This document shows positions 34,792 through 43,195 of a stretch of 64,000 bases of DNA, one piece after another. Positions within the stretch are counted from its first letter, which is position 1. Each line of letters begins with the position of its first letter. A program made the translations under genes and the position numbers. The stretch lies in assembly GCF_901472535.1 (NCBI RefSeq), contig NZ_LR590470.1:4154001-4218000 (forward strand). Reading direction: 5' to 3'. Origin of the DNA: Sphingobacterium daejeonense (lineage in GTDB: Bacteria > Bacteroidota > Bacteroidia > Sphingobacteriales > Sphingobacteriaceae). Below the pieces are notes generated by a model that saw nothing but the letters and a program-made list of their open reading frames with translations, did not search any database and was not told the DNA's origin.

Positions 34792-36360
34792 ATGACTGAC
34801 CAAAAAGCCAGCAAATATAGATGGACTATATGTGCCCTCCTATTTTTCGCAACGACCATTAATTACTTGGACAGGCAAGTACTATCCTTAACGTGGAAAG
34901 ATTTTATTTCTCCAGAATTCCACTGGACGAATAATGATTATGGTTTGATCACTGCCCTATTCTCGATTTTCTATGCTGTTGGGATGTTGTTTGCCGGTCG
35001 ATTTATTGATTGGATGGACACAAAAAAAGGTTTTCTATGGGCGATTGCTGTTTGGTCAGTTGGAGCCATCCTCCATGCATTCTGTGGAATAGCTACATCA
35101 GGCATTGTCGCAGGAGAATGGTTTGTTGATTTTGAAGGGGCAAAGGAAGCCATAAAAAACGTTCATGATTTTTCTAGGGTTATCAATGTCAGTGTTGTCT
35201 TATTTATTTTTGCTCGATTTGTTTTAGCCATAGGTGAGGCTGGAAACTTCCCAGCAGCGATCAAAACAACTGCGGAGTACTTCCCTAAAAAAGACAGAGC
35301 GTTTGCCACAAGTATATTTAATGCCGGTTCTACTATTGGTGCATTGATTGCTCCATTGTGTATTCCTGTCATTGCTAAATACTGGGGTTGGGAAATGTCA
35401 TTTATTATAATTGGAGCATTGGGATTTGTATGGATGGGATATTGGATTTTCATGTACGATAAACCGGAGTCGCATCCGAAGGTAAACCAGGCGGAATTGG
35501 AATATATCCAGCAAGATGACATCATCGAAGCACAACAACACGATGTTACAATACCTTTGACGCAAGGAAAGGTGAGTATACTCAACTGCTTAAAACATAA
35601 TCAAACTTGGGCATTTGCAGTAGGTAAATTTATGACCGACGGAGTTTGGTGGTTTTATTTATTTTGGATGCCCGCATATTTAAGCTCTGTTTATGGAGTT
35701 AAGTCTTCCGACTTAAATGGTCAATTAGCTTTGTTTGTGCTATATAGCATTACGATGCTTTCCTTGATTGGCGGTTGGTTACCTTCATATTTCATCAACA
35801 AAGGCATGAATGCATATGCGGGGAGAATGCGTGCGATGTTGATATTTGCATTTTTCCCATTATTGGTTCTATTGGCTCAGCCATTTGGGCATTATTCTTT
35901 TTGGATTCCAACAATCTTGATCGGTATTGGTGCTGCTGCACATCAATCTTGGTCAGCCAATATATTCTCTACGATTGGAGATATGTTTCCCAAAAAGGCA
36001 ATTGCTACTGTAACGGGCATAGGAGGATTAGCTGGAGGACTAGGTTCATTTTTCATCAATATCTATTCTGGAAAGTTATTTGATTATGCTGAGACACATT
36101 GGAGCGAGGTAAATGGCGAAAATCTGCTGAGCAGATTTCCTGAAATAGCTAACGTAGAAACTAGGAATGCTTTTTTTGAGCAAAATGGTGTTGCCAATAT
36201 CGAAGAGTTCCTGAAGCAACTTTCTTCTCAGGGTGAAACCGTAGCCAATGGTATAGATCAAGGATACATGATTGTATTTACCTTTTGTGCTTTGGCTTAT
36301 TTAATCGCATGGATTATCATGAAGATTTTGGTTCCTAAAATGAAACCCGTCAAACTTTAG
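34792..36360 (+). CDS. MFS transporter, hexuronate (ExuT) type
   Basis: This is a 522-residue inner-membrane carrier of the major facilitator superfamily, anion:cation symporter family. Residues 8-60 (WTICALLFFATTINYLDRQVLSL) are the usual first helix of hexuronate transporters, followed by GRFIDWMDTKKGFLWAIAVW and ARFVLAIGEAGNFPAAIKTTAEYFPKKDRA. The second half has FMTDGVWWFYLFWMPAYL and IATVTGIGGLAGGLGSFF. An additional stretch of about 60 residues lies before the last helix. It is divergent to kduI and should bring in the uronate made by GH88. It overlaps the convergent lacI stop by 11 bp. Confidence 0.9.
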   Translation: MTDQKASKYRWTICALLFFATTINYLDRQVLSLTWKDFISPEFHWTNNDYGLITALFSIFYAVGMLFAGRFIDWMDTKKGFLWAIAVWSVGAILHAFCGIATSGIVAGEWFVDFEGAKEAIKNVHDFSRVINVSVVLFIFARFVLAIGEAGNFPAAIKTTAEYFPKKDRAFATSIFNAGSTIGALIAPLCIPVIAKYWGWEMSFIIIGALGFVWMGYWIFMYDKPESHPKVNQAELEYIQQDDIIEAQQHDVTIPLTQGKVSILNCLKHNQTWAFAVGKFMTDGVWWFYLFWMPAYLSSVYGVKSSDLNGQLALFVLYSITMLSLIGGWLPSYFINKGMNAYAGRMRAMLIFAFFPLLVLLAQPFGHYSFWIPTILIGIGAAAHQSWSANIFSTIGDMFPKKAIATVTGIGGLAGGLGSFFINIYSGKLFDYAETHWSEVNGENLLSRFPEIANVETRNAFFEQNGVANIEEFLKQLSSQGETVANGIDQGYMIVFTFCALAYLIAWIIMKILVPKMKPVKL

Positions 36361-37375
36361 TAGAGTTTCGGGCAACGATAAATGTATCTAGGATAGTTGT
36401 GTCAAAATCCATTTTGAACCTATCCTTAGATTCAATGAGTTGAATTAATTTTTCAACCCCTTTCTGTCCAATTTCAAAAGCAGGTTGGATAATTGTGGAT
36501 AAGGATGGATTTAAGGACTCTGCAGCCTCGGTATTTGCAAAGCCGATAACAGATACTTGTTCCGGCACTTTTATCCCTAGGTTTGATAGAATTCCGAGGC
36601 AAGAAACCGTCAGGGTATCTGTTGTACCTAATATTCCCATAGGTTCAGAATTTTGATTTAATTTATCCTTTAAAATTTGAGTTAGGTTTTTAATTAAATC
36701 TTCTCTTGATTGGCCATAATCGACCTGGATTATATTTTCTTTATTAAAAGGTATAAAATTAGCCATCAAAGCTTTATTATATCCGGAAATTCTTTTTTGG
36801 TTGATTCCAATATTCATTCCGCAGAGCACTAAAATGTTCTTACGCCCTGAATTGATTAAATGCTGAGTGGCATCATAAGCACCTTTTTCACTGTTCACAC
36901 CAATTTTAAAAGTCGGCAAATCAAAATCTATTCTATCGACGAGGACTAGGGGACAGATTTGATGAAATTGTTTTAGATATTTGAGATTGCTGTTTGCAGA
37001 AGGAGTGATAATTACGCCGTCTACGTTTTGTTGGTTCAAAGTTTTTAAAGATTCTTGTTCGAGCTTCGCATTCTCTCGGCTTTGCATAAAGACAAGTTTG
37101 TAATTTCCTTCATAGGCAGCTTGGTGAGCTCCTTCCAAGACCTGGGACTGAAATGGATTTCCTAAGTAAGGAATGATAACTCCAATTGAATTGCTACGGC
37201 CAGTTTTAAGGCTTTTCGCCAATATATTAGGTTTATAATTATATTTTTGAGCCATTTTTCTGACCCTAATTTTGGTTTCATCACTAATTTCAAAGCTATT
37301 GTTCAAAGCTTTTGATACGGTAGACACCGATAGACCCAATTTTGCCGCCAATTCTTTTAATGTAATGATGCTCAT
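36350..37375 (-). CDS. LacI-family transcriptional regulator (uronate locus)
   Basis: This 341-residue regulator has an N-terminal LacI helix-turn-helix (TLKELAAKLGLSVSTVSKALNN), the hinge region NYKPNILAKSLKTGRSNSIG, and a periplasmic-binding-protein-like sugar-sensing domain (IGVIIPYLGNPFQSQVLEGA, VDGVIITPSANSNL, PEQVSVIGFANTEAAESLNP, TIIQPAFEIGQKGVEKLI). The ATG at 37375 is preferred over a TTG 6 bp upstream. It lies tail to tail with the hexuronate transporter, 11 bp overlapping, and probably controls the kdu/transporter promoters and itself. Confidence 0.93.
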   Translation of the reverse strand: MSIITLKELAAKLGLSVSTVSKALNNSFEISDETKIRVRKMAQKYNYKPNILAKSLKTGRSNSIGVIIPYLGNPFQSQVLEGAHQAAYEGNYKLVFMQSRENAKLEQESLKTLNQQNVDGVIITPSANSNLKYLKQFHQICPLVLVDRIDFDLPTFKIGVNSEKGAYDATQHLINSGRKNILVLCGMNIGINQKRISGYNKALMANFIPFNKENIIQVDYGQSREDLIKNLTQILKDKLNQNSEPMGILGTTDTLTVSCLGILSNLGIKVPEQVSVIGFANTEAAESLNPSLSTIIQPAFEIGQKGVEKLIQLIESKDRFKMDFDTTILDTFIVARNSTKV

Positions 37376-37429
37376 AATCAACTTTAATAATGGTGCTTTT
37401 TTTCAATTAAGAAAAGTCCTAAAATAGCA

Positions 37430-37437
37430 CAAATTTA
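37430..37437 (-). promoter_or_regulatory. -7 element of lacI
   Basis: On the minus strand TAAATTTG matches TAnnTTTG exactly, 55 bp before the lacI ATG. No -33 TTG is seen. Confidence 0.45.
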
Positions 37438-37440
37438 ATA

Positions 37441-37454
37441 ATAAAGCGCTTGCT
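37441..37454. promoter_or_regulatory. CG-centred palindrome at the lacI promoter
   Basis: The core AAGCGCTT (37444-37451) within ataaagcgcttgct resembles catabolite-responsive or LacI-family operators. It sits just upstream of the lacI -7 element, a fitting place for autoregulation. Confidence 0.4.
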
Positions 37455-37840
37455 CCATAAATTATGAATTATCGAAAAGAGGAATAACCATTTTTTTAAT
37501 AATTAGGATTCAAAATTTGCTCAATAATTAGCTTATAAATACTATGAACACATAGCATTGTTACAATGATTAAAATTAGTCTTTATCAAGAATCAAACTA
37601 AACAGAAAATGTCCTAATCAGCCTAATTTTGCTGATAAATTCAATAAAGCACAATTTATTAAGTAAAAAATACACGTATTTAAATAACATATTCTTATTT
37701 ATTTTCCAATCTAAACCGAATTAATAAATAAAATGTTAAAAAATGTAAAACATTACTTTTTATTTTAATAAATTTACTTGTCGATTACCTCTTTAGCTAT
37801 AAAGACGGTTGCCACATTATGATAAACAAAACAACGAACT

Positions 37841-40800
37841 ATGAAACAAAAAGTACTTAGTATTTTGGTGCTATGTGTGCTCTTGGTTGGAGTCACTTAT
37901 GCGCAAAATCGAGAAATTACTGGGAAAGTCACCTCCTCAAGTGACGGCAGCCCTATTGCAGGGGTTTCAGTAACCGCAGTTGGGACAACTGTAGGAACAC
38001 AGACCGATGAAGGTGGTAATTACACCCTCACCTTAACCGAACCAACAACAGAACTTTCATTCTCTTACATCGGTTACAGCTCACAACGAGTTTCCATTTC
38101 CAATCAAACCGTTATTAATGTACAATTAGTACGAAATGATGAAGCCTTAGATGAAGTTGTGGTAACAGCATTAGGTATTTCAAGAGATAAAAAATCCTTG
38201 GGATATGCTTCACAGGAGGTAAAAGGAGATGTATTAAATGCTGCAAGAGGCGGAAATCCATTGCAATCATTATCAGGAAATGTAGCCGGTGCGGTAATTA
38301 ATGCTCCATCTTCGAGTTTAGGTGGATCTACACGTATCGTCCTTAGAGGTATTGGATCCCTAACAGGTGAAAACAAACCATTGATTGTTGTTGATGGAAT
38401 TCCGATGGACAACTCCAATTACAATAATCCAAATACTGACCGTGGTGCAGGTGGTAGGGATTATGGTGATACAGGATTTGACATCAACCCAGATGAAATT
38501 GAGTCTGTAAACGTTCTTAAAGGTGGTCCGGCATCGGCGCTATATGGAGCACGCGCAGCGAACGGTGTTGTGTTAATCAAAACAAAAAAACGCTAAAAAT
38601 GGTCGTGATGAAATCATTTTCAACACAGGAGTTGGATTTGAGTCATTAGGTATTACCCCGAAATTACAAAAATTATATGGTGGTGGTTTTGAAACAGACT
38701 TCGCTACGCAAATGATTGACGGTAAAGAATATAAACTAGTCGATTATACAGCAGATGAATCCTGGGGGCCTAAATTGGATGGTCAGGAGGTATTGCATTG
38801 GGATGCTTTCGACCCTGAAGACACTCAAAATTATTTAAAAACCAGACCTTGGGTTTATCCATCAAAAGATTATAGATCATTTTTTAATACAGGTGTAAGT
38901 TATACGAATTCAATTGCTTTAGCTAAATCTTATGAAAACACTTCTGCTAGATTATCAGCATCAAATGTAACTCAATCTGGTATCGTACCTAATTCAGATC
39001 TAAAGAGAACAACCGTTGCTTTAAGTGTGAACAATAAATTTGGCGAAAAACTTACTGCTACAGGAACGATCAATTATATTAGGACCAATGGTTACAACCG
39101 TCCTGAACAAGGATATGGAAGTAATTCAATTGGCCAAAAAATGTTCCAATGGGGTCAGGTTCAATTGGATTATGACCGTCTGAAGAACTATAAAACATCT
39201 TTGGGAGAACAAAAGACATGGAACAGAACAGCATGGAATAATGCGACTCCTAAATATTCTGACAACTATTATTGGATTGTCAATGAAAATATTGCTACTG
39301 ACCAACGTGATCGTTTTTATGGAAATGTAGAATTGAAATATGACATTGCTCCTGGCTTGTATGCAACAGGTAACATTTATGGTGACAACTATACGCTTAA
39401 AATAACTGAGCGTACAGCCGTAGGTTCACAACCTGTATCTGAATATTTGGAAAACATCCGTGAATTCACGGAGATGAACTATGAAGCTAGAGTTCATTAT
39501 GACAAAAAATGGGAAGATTTCTCATTAAATGCTTTTATAGGTACCAACAGAAGAAACACCACTAGAGCACTGAATAACACAAGTACTAATGGTGGATTGA
39601 TCGTAAAAGATCTTTATTCTATTTCAAACAGCTCTCAGGCGCCTTCTGCTTTGGTTGAAAAACTTCAAAAAGAGAGTGAATTCCGTATTCGGTAATTTCT
39701 CTTTTGGTTACAAAGATTTCTTATTTGCAGATTTTGGATGGAGAAATGATTGGTCATCTACCCTACCAAAAGAAAACTCATCATATTTCTATCCTTCTGT
39801 AACCGGTTCCTTGGTTTTCTCTCAATTGGTTAAAGCAGATTGGTTAAACTTTGGTAAGTTACGTGCAGGATGGTCACAAGTAGGTAATGATACAGATCCT
39901 TATCGTTTGAGAGATATCTATTTAAACACGACTTATGCCAACACAACTTATATTGGAAATCCTTATTTCCTTAAGAGTTTAAGTAAAATGAATGAGGAAT
40001 TAAGACCAGAATCTAAAAAGTCTTATGAATTTGGTGTTGAGATGCAAATGTTCCAGAATAGAGTTGGAATTGATGTAACCTATTACAATGAGACTACCAC
40101 TGACCTTATCATGAATGTTCAAACCGGTCCAGAAACTGGTTATAATGCGAAGTTTATGAATGCTGGAAAAATGAACAATCAAGGTATTGAAGCTATGCTT
40201 ACCTTGGTTCCAGTAAGACATGAAGATTATGAGTGGACATCAAACATCAATTTTTCAAGAAACAGAAATAAATTGATTGAATTATATGATGATATCCAAA
40301 CTCTAACAATCGGAACAGCTCCATTTAATGCAAGTTTAATTGCGATGGTTGATCAACCATATGGACAAATATATACGACTGATATTATCCGTGATTCAAA
40401 TGGAACTCCAGTAGTGGGAGCAAATGGTCTTTATCTAGGTACAGATGTTAGAAACTTAGGTACGATATTACCTGATTTCAATGCCGGTTGGAGAAACAGC
40501 TTTAGATATAAAGCATTTAATCTTAGTGCATTGATCGATATTCAAAAAGGAGGTAAATTCTATTCTATCTCAAATATGTTTGGTAGCTACACTGGTGTTT
40601 TGGAAGAAACCGCTGCAAACGGTATCCGTGAGGAGGGAATTATTGTTGATGGTGTAACTGGTGATGTTACTCGTAATCCTGATGGAACTTATACTGTAAC
40701 GAATACTGCGAAGAACGAAACAAGAGTTGATGCTGAAACCTACTTCAATCATTTCTATGGCGGTCCTACTTCTCAGAACGTTTTTGATGCTGATTATGTT

Positions 40801-41034
40801 AAGCTTCGTGAAATTACTTTTGGTTACGATCTTCCAACAACTTTCACAAGTAAATTAAGGATCAAGAATGCAACTATTTCTGCTTTCGCTAGAAACTTAG
40901 CAGCATGGGGATTGGCAAATAAAAACTTCGATCCAGAAATGGCAACTACAGGTAGTGGAAATATTCAAGGTTTTGAAGGCGGTAACTTACCGGCATCTAA
41001 AACTTTTGGATTGAACTTAAAATTACAGTTTTAA
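37841..41034 (+). CDS. SusC/RagA-family TonB-dependent receptor (two indels)
   Basis: Three frame pieces join into an outer-membrane importer of about 1064 residues. It has a signal peptide (KVLSILVLCVLLVGVTYAQ), a carboxypeptidase-D-like domain (ITGKVTSSSDGSPIAGVSV), a TonB-box-like EALDEVVVTALGISRDKKSLG, and the plug PLIVVDGIPMDNSNYNN with GPASALYGARAANGVVLIKT. The barrel ends FGLNLKLQF. Removing one A from 38584-38590 gives IKTKNAKNGRDEIIFNTG. Removing one A from 39667-39671 gives LQKRVNSVFGNFSFGYKDF. Its susD partner follows after 18 bp. No enzyme gene accompanies this pair; it may be a second importer of the uronate locus. Confidence 0.9.
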
Positions 41035-41052
41035 TTATTTGACCTTAAGCAT

Positions 41053-42642
41053 ATGAAAAATATAAAAGCAATTTTACTTTCTTCTGTAATCGGGATTTCC
41101 ACAATGAGTATGGTATCCTGTACAAAAGATTTAGCTGAAATAAATGTGAACCCCAATAATCCAGAAATTGTACCTACAAATACAATTTTTAATGGGGCAA
41201 ACAGATTTTTATTCGACAATACCCGTGATGGTTGGTGGATGGCAAGAATGTCAATGCCATGGATGCAATATTCAGCACAGAACAACTATGTTGAAGAAGA
41301 TAAATACCAATATAGGGCCAATCAAACGAACAATGGCTGGGCAGCTTTGTATCGTGCAGCTAGTAACTACAAAGATGTGATTGATAAATGTGAGACGCCA
41401 GAATTAGTAGCTCAAATGGAAGCTTTGGGTAGTATTCCCAACCAAATTGCAGCTTCTAGGATTATGTTGGCTTATGTTTTCGACAACTTGGTTACCCACT
41501 TTGGGGATATTCCTTACTGGTCATACGGACAAAAAGATAATCCTGATTTTCAAGCATTAAACATTGAGGAATATCTTGCCCCTGCTTATGTATCTCAAGA
41601 AGAAGTTTATAAAGACTTATTGAAGGAATTGAAAGAGGCAGCTGCACAATTGGAGGTAGGAAAAGATGTATTCACAGATGGAGACAATATCTACGGTGGT
41701 GATGCTGGTCAATGGAAAAAGTTTGCAAATTCTTTGAGATTAAGAATCGCAAATAGAATAAAGGCCGTTTACCCTGCGGCAAATGCTGAGATCCAAGATG
41801 CAATAAATTCGGGTGTCTTCACTTCAAATGCAGACAATGCAATACATGCTTCTGGAACCTCAGATGCAGAAGGAAATCCATTTTGGAAGACTTTCTATGT
41901 AGGCAAAAGAAATGACTTCTGGCCAAATAGTTCCTTTATAAATTTACTAAAAGGTACAACAGGCGGATTTGGATTTGACCCAAGATTATATAAAATCGCA
42001 GCTCCTAAGAATATCACATTCCCTGAATACAATGCAGGATATGAGGATTCTCCTGATATGAAGTTATATACAGGGATGCCTTACGGGTTGCCAAAAGTTG
42101 AGGCATACTTTACTGTCGAAGCTAACTTGAACTTCTTTGCAAAAGATATCCTAAAAGTGGATAGAGGTGAAGTATTGATGGAGTATTCAGAAGTTGCATT
42201 TATTCTAAGTGAAATTAATAATTGGAACCAAGCTGATTACATTAAAGGGGTTAGAGCAAATATGGAACGTCAGAATATTGATGCTGCAGCCATAGATAAA
42301 TATGTAGCTGCTTTACCTGCTGCAAATCAAAAAAATGTGATGACTCAGAAATACATCACTTTATTCTTCAATCCTGATGAAGCCTGGAATGAGTTTAGAA
42401 GAACAGGATATCCAGATTCTGACATTCTGTTAATGCCAGGAGAAACTGGACGTAGGCCAAATGATAATTCAACTTATGTGTTTACTCCGCTACAATCAGG
42501 AAACGTTGTTGCAACACGCCTTCCTGATCGTGTAAGGTATCCGACAAACCAACAGACGCTAAATCCTGAAAACTGGAAAAAAGCAGCTGCTGAATTAGGC
42601 GGTGATGAAATCGACAAAAAACTATATTTCGCTAAGAAATAA
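41053..42642 (+). CDS. SusD/RagB-like lipoprotein (second pair)
   Basis: This 529-residue outer-membrane lipoprotein has its lipobox in MVSC (residues 20-23). It belongs to the SusD-like branch with DLAEINVNPNNPEIVPTNTI at the N-terminus, ASRIMLAYVFDNLVTHFGDIPYW in the TPR region, GEVLMEYSEVAFILSEINNW, and ITLFFNPDEAWNEFRRTGYP near the end. This type differs from the first and third SusD proteins of the window and usually pairs with a SusC of the same branch, here 18 bp upstream. A terminator follows. Confidence 0.92.
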   Translation: MKNIKAILLSSVIGISTMSMVSCTKDLAEINVNPNNPEIVPTNTIFNGANRFLFDNTRDGWWMARMSMPWMQYSAQNNYVEEDKYQYRANQTNNGWAALYRAASNYKDVIDKCETPELVAQMEALGSIPNQIAASRIMLAYVFDNLVTHFGDIPYWSYGQKDNPDFQALNIEEYLAPAYVSQEEVYKDLLKELKEAAAQLEVGKDVFTDGDNIYGGDAGQWKKFANSLRLRIANRIKAVYPAANAEIQDAINSGVFTSNADNAIHASGTSDAEGNPFWKTFYVGKRNDFWPNSSFINLLKGTTGGFGFDPRLYKIAAPKNITFPEYNAGYEDSPDMKLYTGMPYGLPKVEAYFTVEANLNFFAKDILKVDRGEVLMEYSEVAFILSEINNWNQADYIKGVRANMERQNIDAAAIDKYVAALPAANQKNVMTQKYITLFFNPDEAWNEFRRTGYPDSDILLMPGETGRRPNDNSTYVFTPLQSGNVVATRLPDRVRYPTNQQTLNPENWKKAAAELGGDEIDKKLYFAKK

Positions 42643-42654
42643 TAAAAGCAAACA

Positions 42655-42686
42655 AAGGGCGATATCGAATGATGTCGCCCTTTTAA
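42655..42686 (+). terminator. Terminator after the second susD
   Basis: The stem aaagggcgatatc/gatgtcgcccttt (one G-U pair) with a GAAT loop is followed by TTTTAAATTT. Confidence 0.85.
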
Positions 42687-42703
42687 ATTTTATATACTAG
42701 AAT

Positions 42704-43086
42704 TTAATCTAAAACTTCTATTAAATATACAGCTCCGTACCATAAAACTTCCGCCGTACAGAATATATTATCATCTGGTTTCCGAACCTTAATGATAATT
42801 TGTTTCCCTTTGTTATATTTCCCAGTGAAATTAAGTACGCCAATCTTCTCTGAAGACACCATTCTCCCTGAAAACTTAGAAATTCTCTCACGGTCCTCTT
42901 CCCTGAATTCAACCAATTCTCCAAAACATTTTGATTTTTCGTCTAAATAGGTAACAATAAATTCATCTTCGTTCAATTTGGATCCTTCTTTTCACAAGAC
43001 TGGAACAATACCGAAGAAAACAGAAAAAATGGTACCGCAAATGAGGAAATGACTTTTCTTTTTGATATTAGTGTGATTAAGCTCAT
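42704..43086 (-). CDS. Small lipoprotein of unknown function (one indel)
   Basis: The ATG at 43086 gives a lipoprotein signal (MSLITLISKRKVISSFAVPF, then FLFSSVLFQSCEKKDP) with the lipobox FQSC. The frame breaks just after, at AAT TGA. One added base at 42978-42980 joins it to LNEDEFIVTYLDEKSKCFGE and on to AEVLWYGAVYLIEVLD. The corrected length is about 127 residues. I do not recognise a family. The piece at 42704-42976 alone would look like a cytoplasmic protein, but the upstream lipoprotein signal makes the joined reading more likely. It lies downstream of the maltose phosphorylase gene, separated from it by a terminator. Confidence 0.65.
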
Positions 43087-43146
43087 AACTTTTTGGTTTA
43101 TTCGTAAAACGATGATCAGCGAATAATTGCTACAGACCGTGTAGGT

Positions 43147-43175
43147 AAAAAAAGCGCCATCAAGGGCGCTTTTTC
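43147..43175 (-). terminator. Terminator of the maltose locus operon
   Basis: The stem agcgcc/gggcgct with a short loop is flanked by A and T runs on both sides. It lies 20 bp beyond the GH65 stop and ends the long minus-strand sus operon. Confidence 0.8.
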
Positions 43176-43195
43176 ACTATAACTATATAATCAAC

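Larger units (their letters stand above)
37382..37840. other. Intergenic region between lacI and the second susC
   Basis: This 459-bp AT-rich region lies between divergent genes. It contains a -7 element for lacI and a CG-centred palindrome next to it. I see no clear TTG/TAnnTTTG pair for the susC gene at 37841, and no similarity to the duplicated leader of the first susC. Confidence 0.6.

Noticed and set aside
37841..41034. Inactivated or phase-variable susC
   Set aside because: Phase variation by homopolymers was considered, but the runs are short (7 and 5 bases) and the same kind of indel occurs in essential genes across the window.
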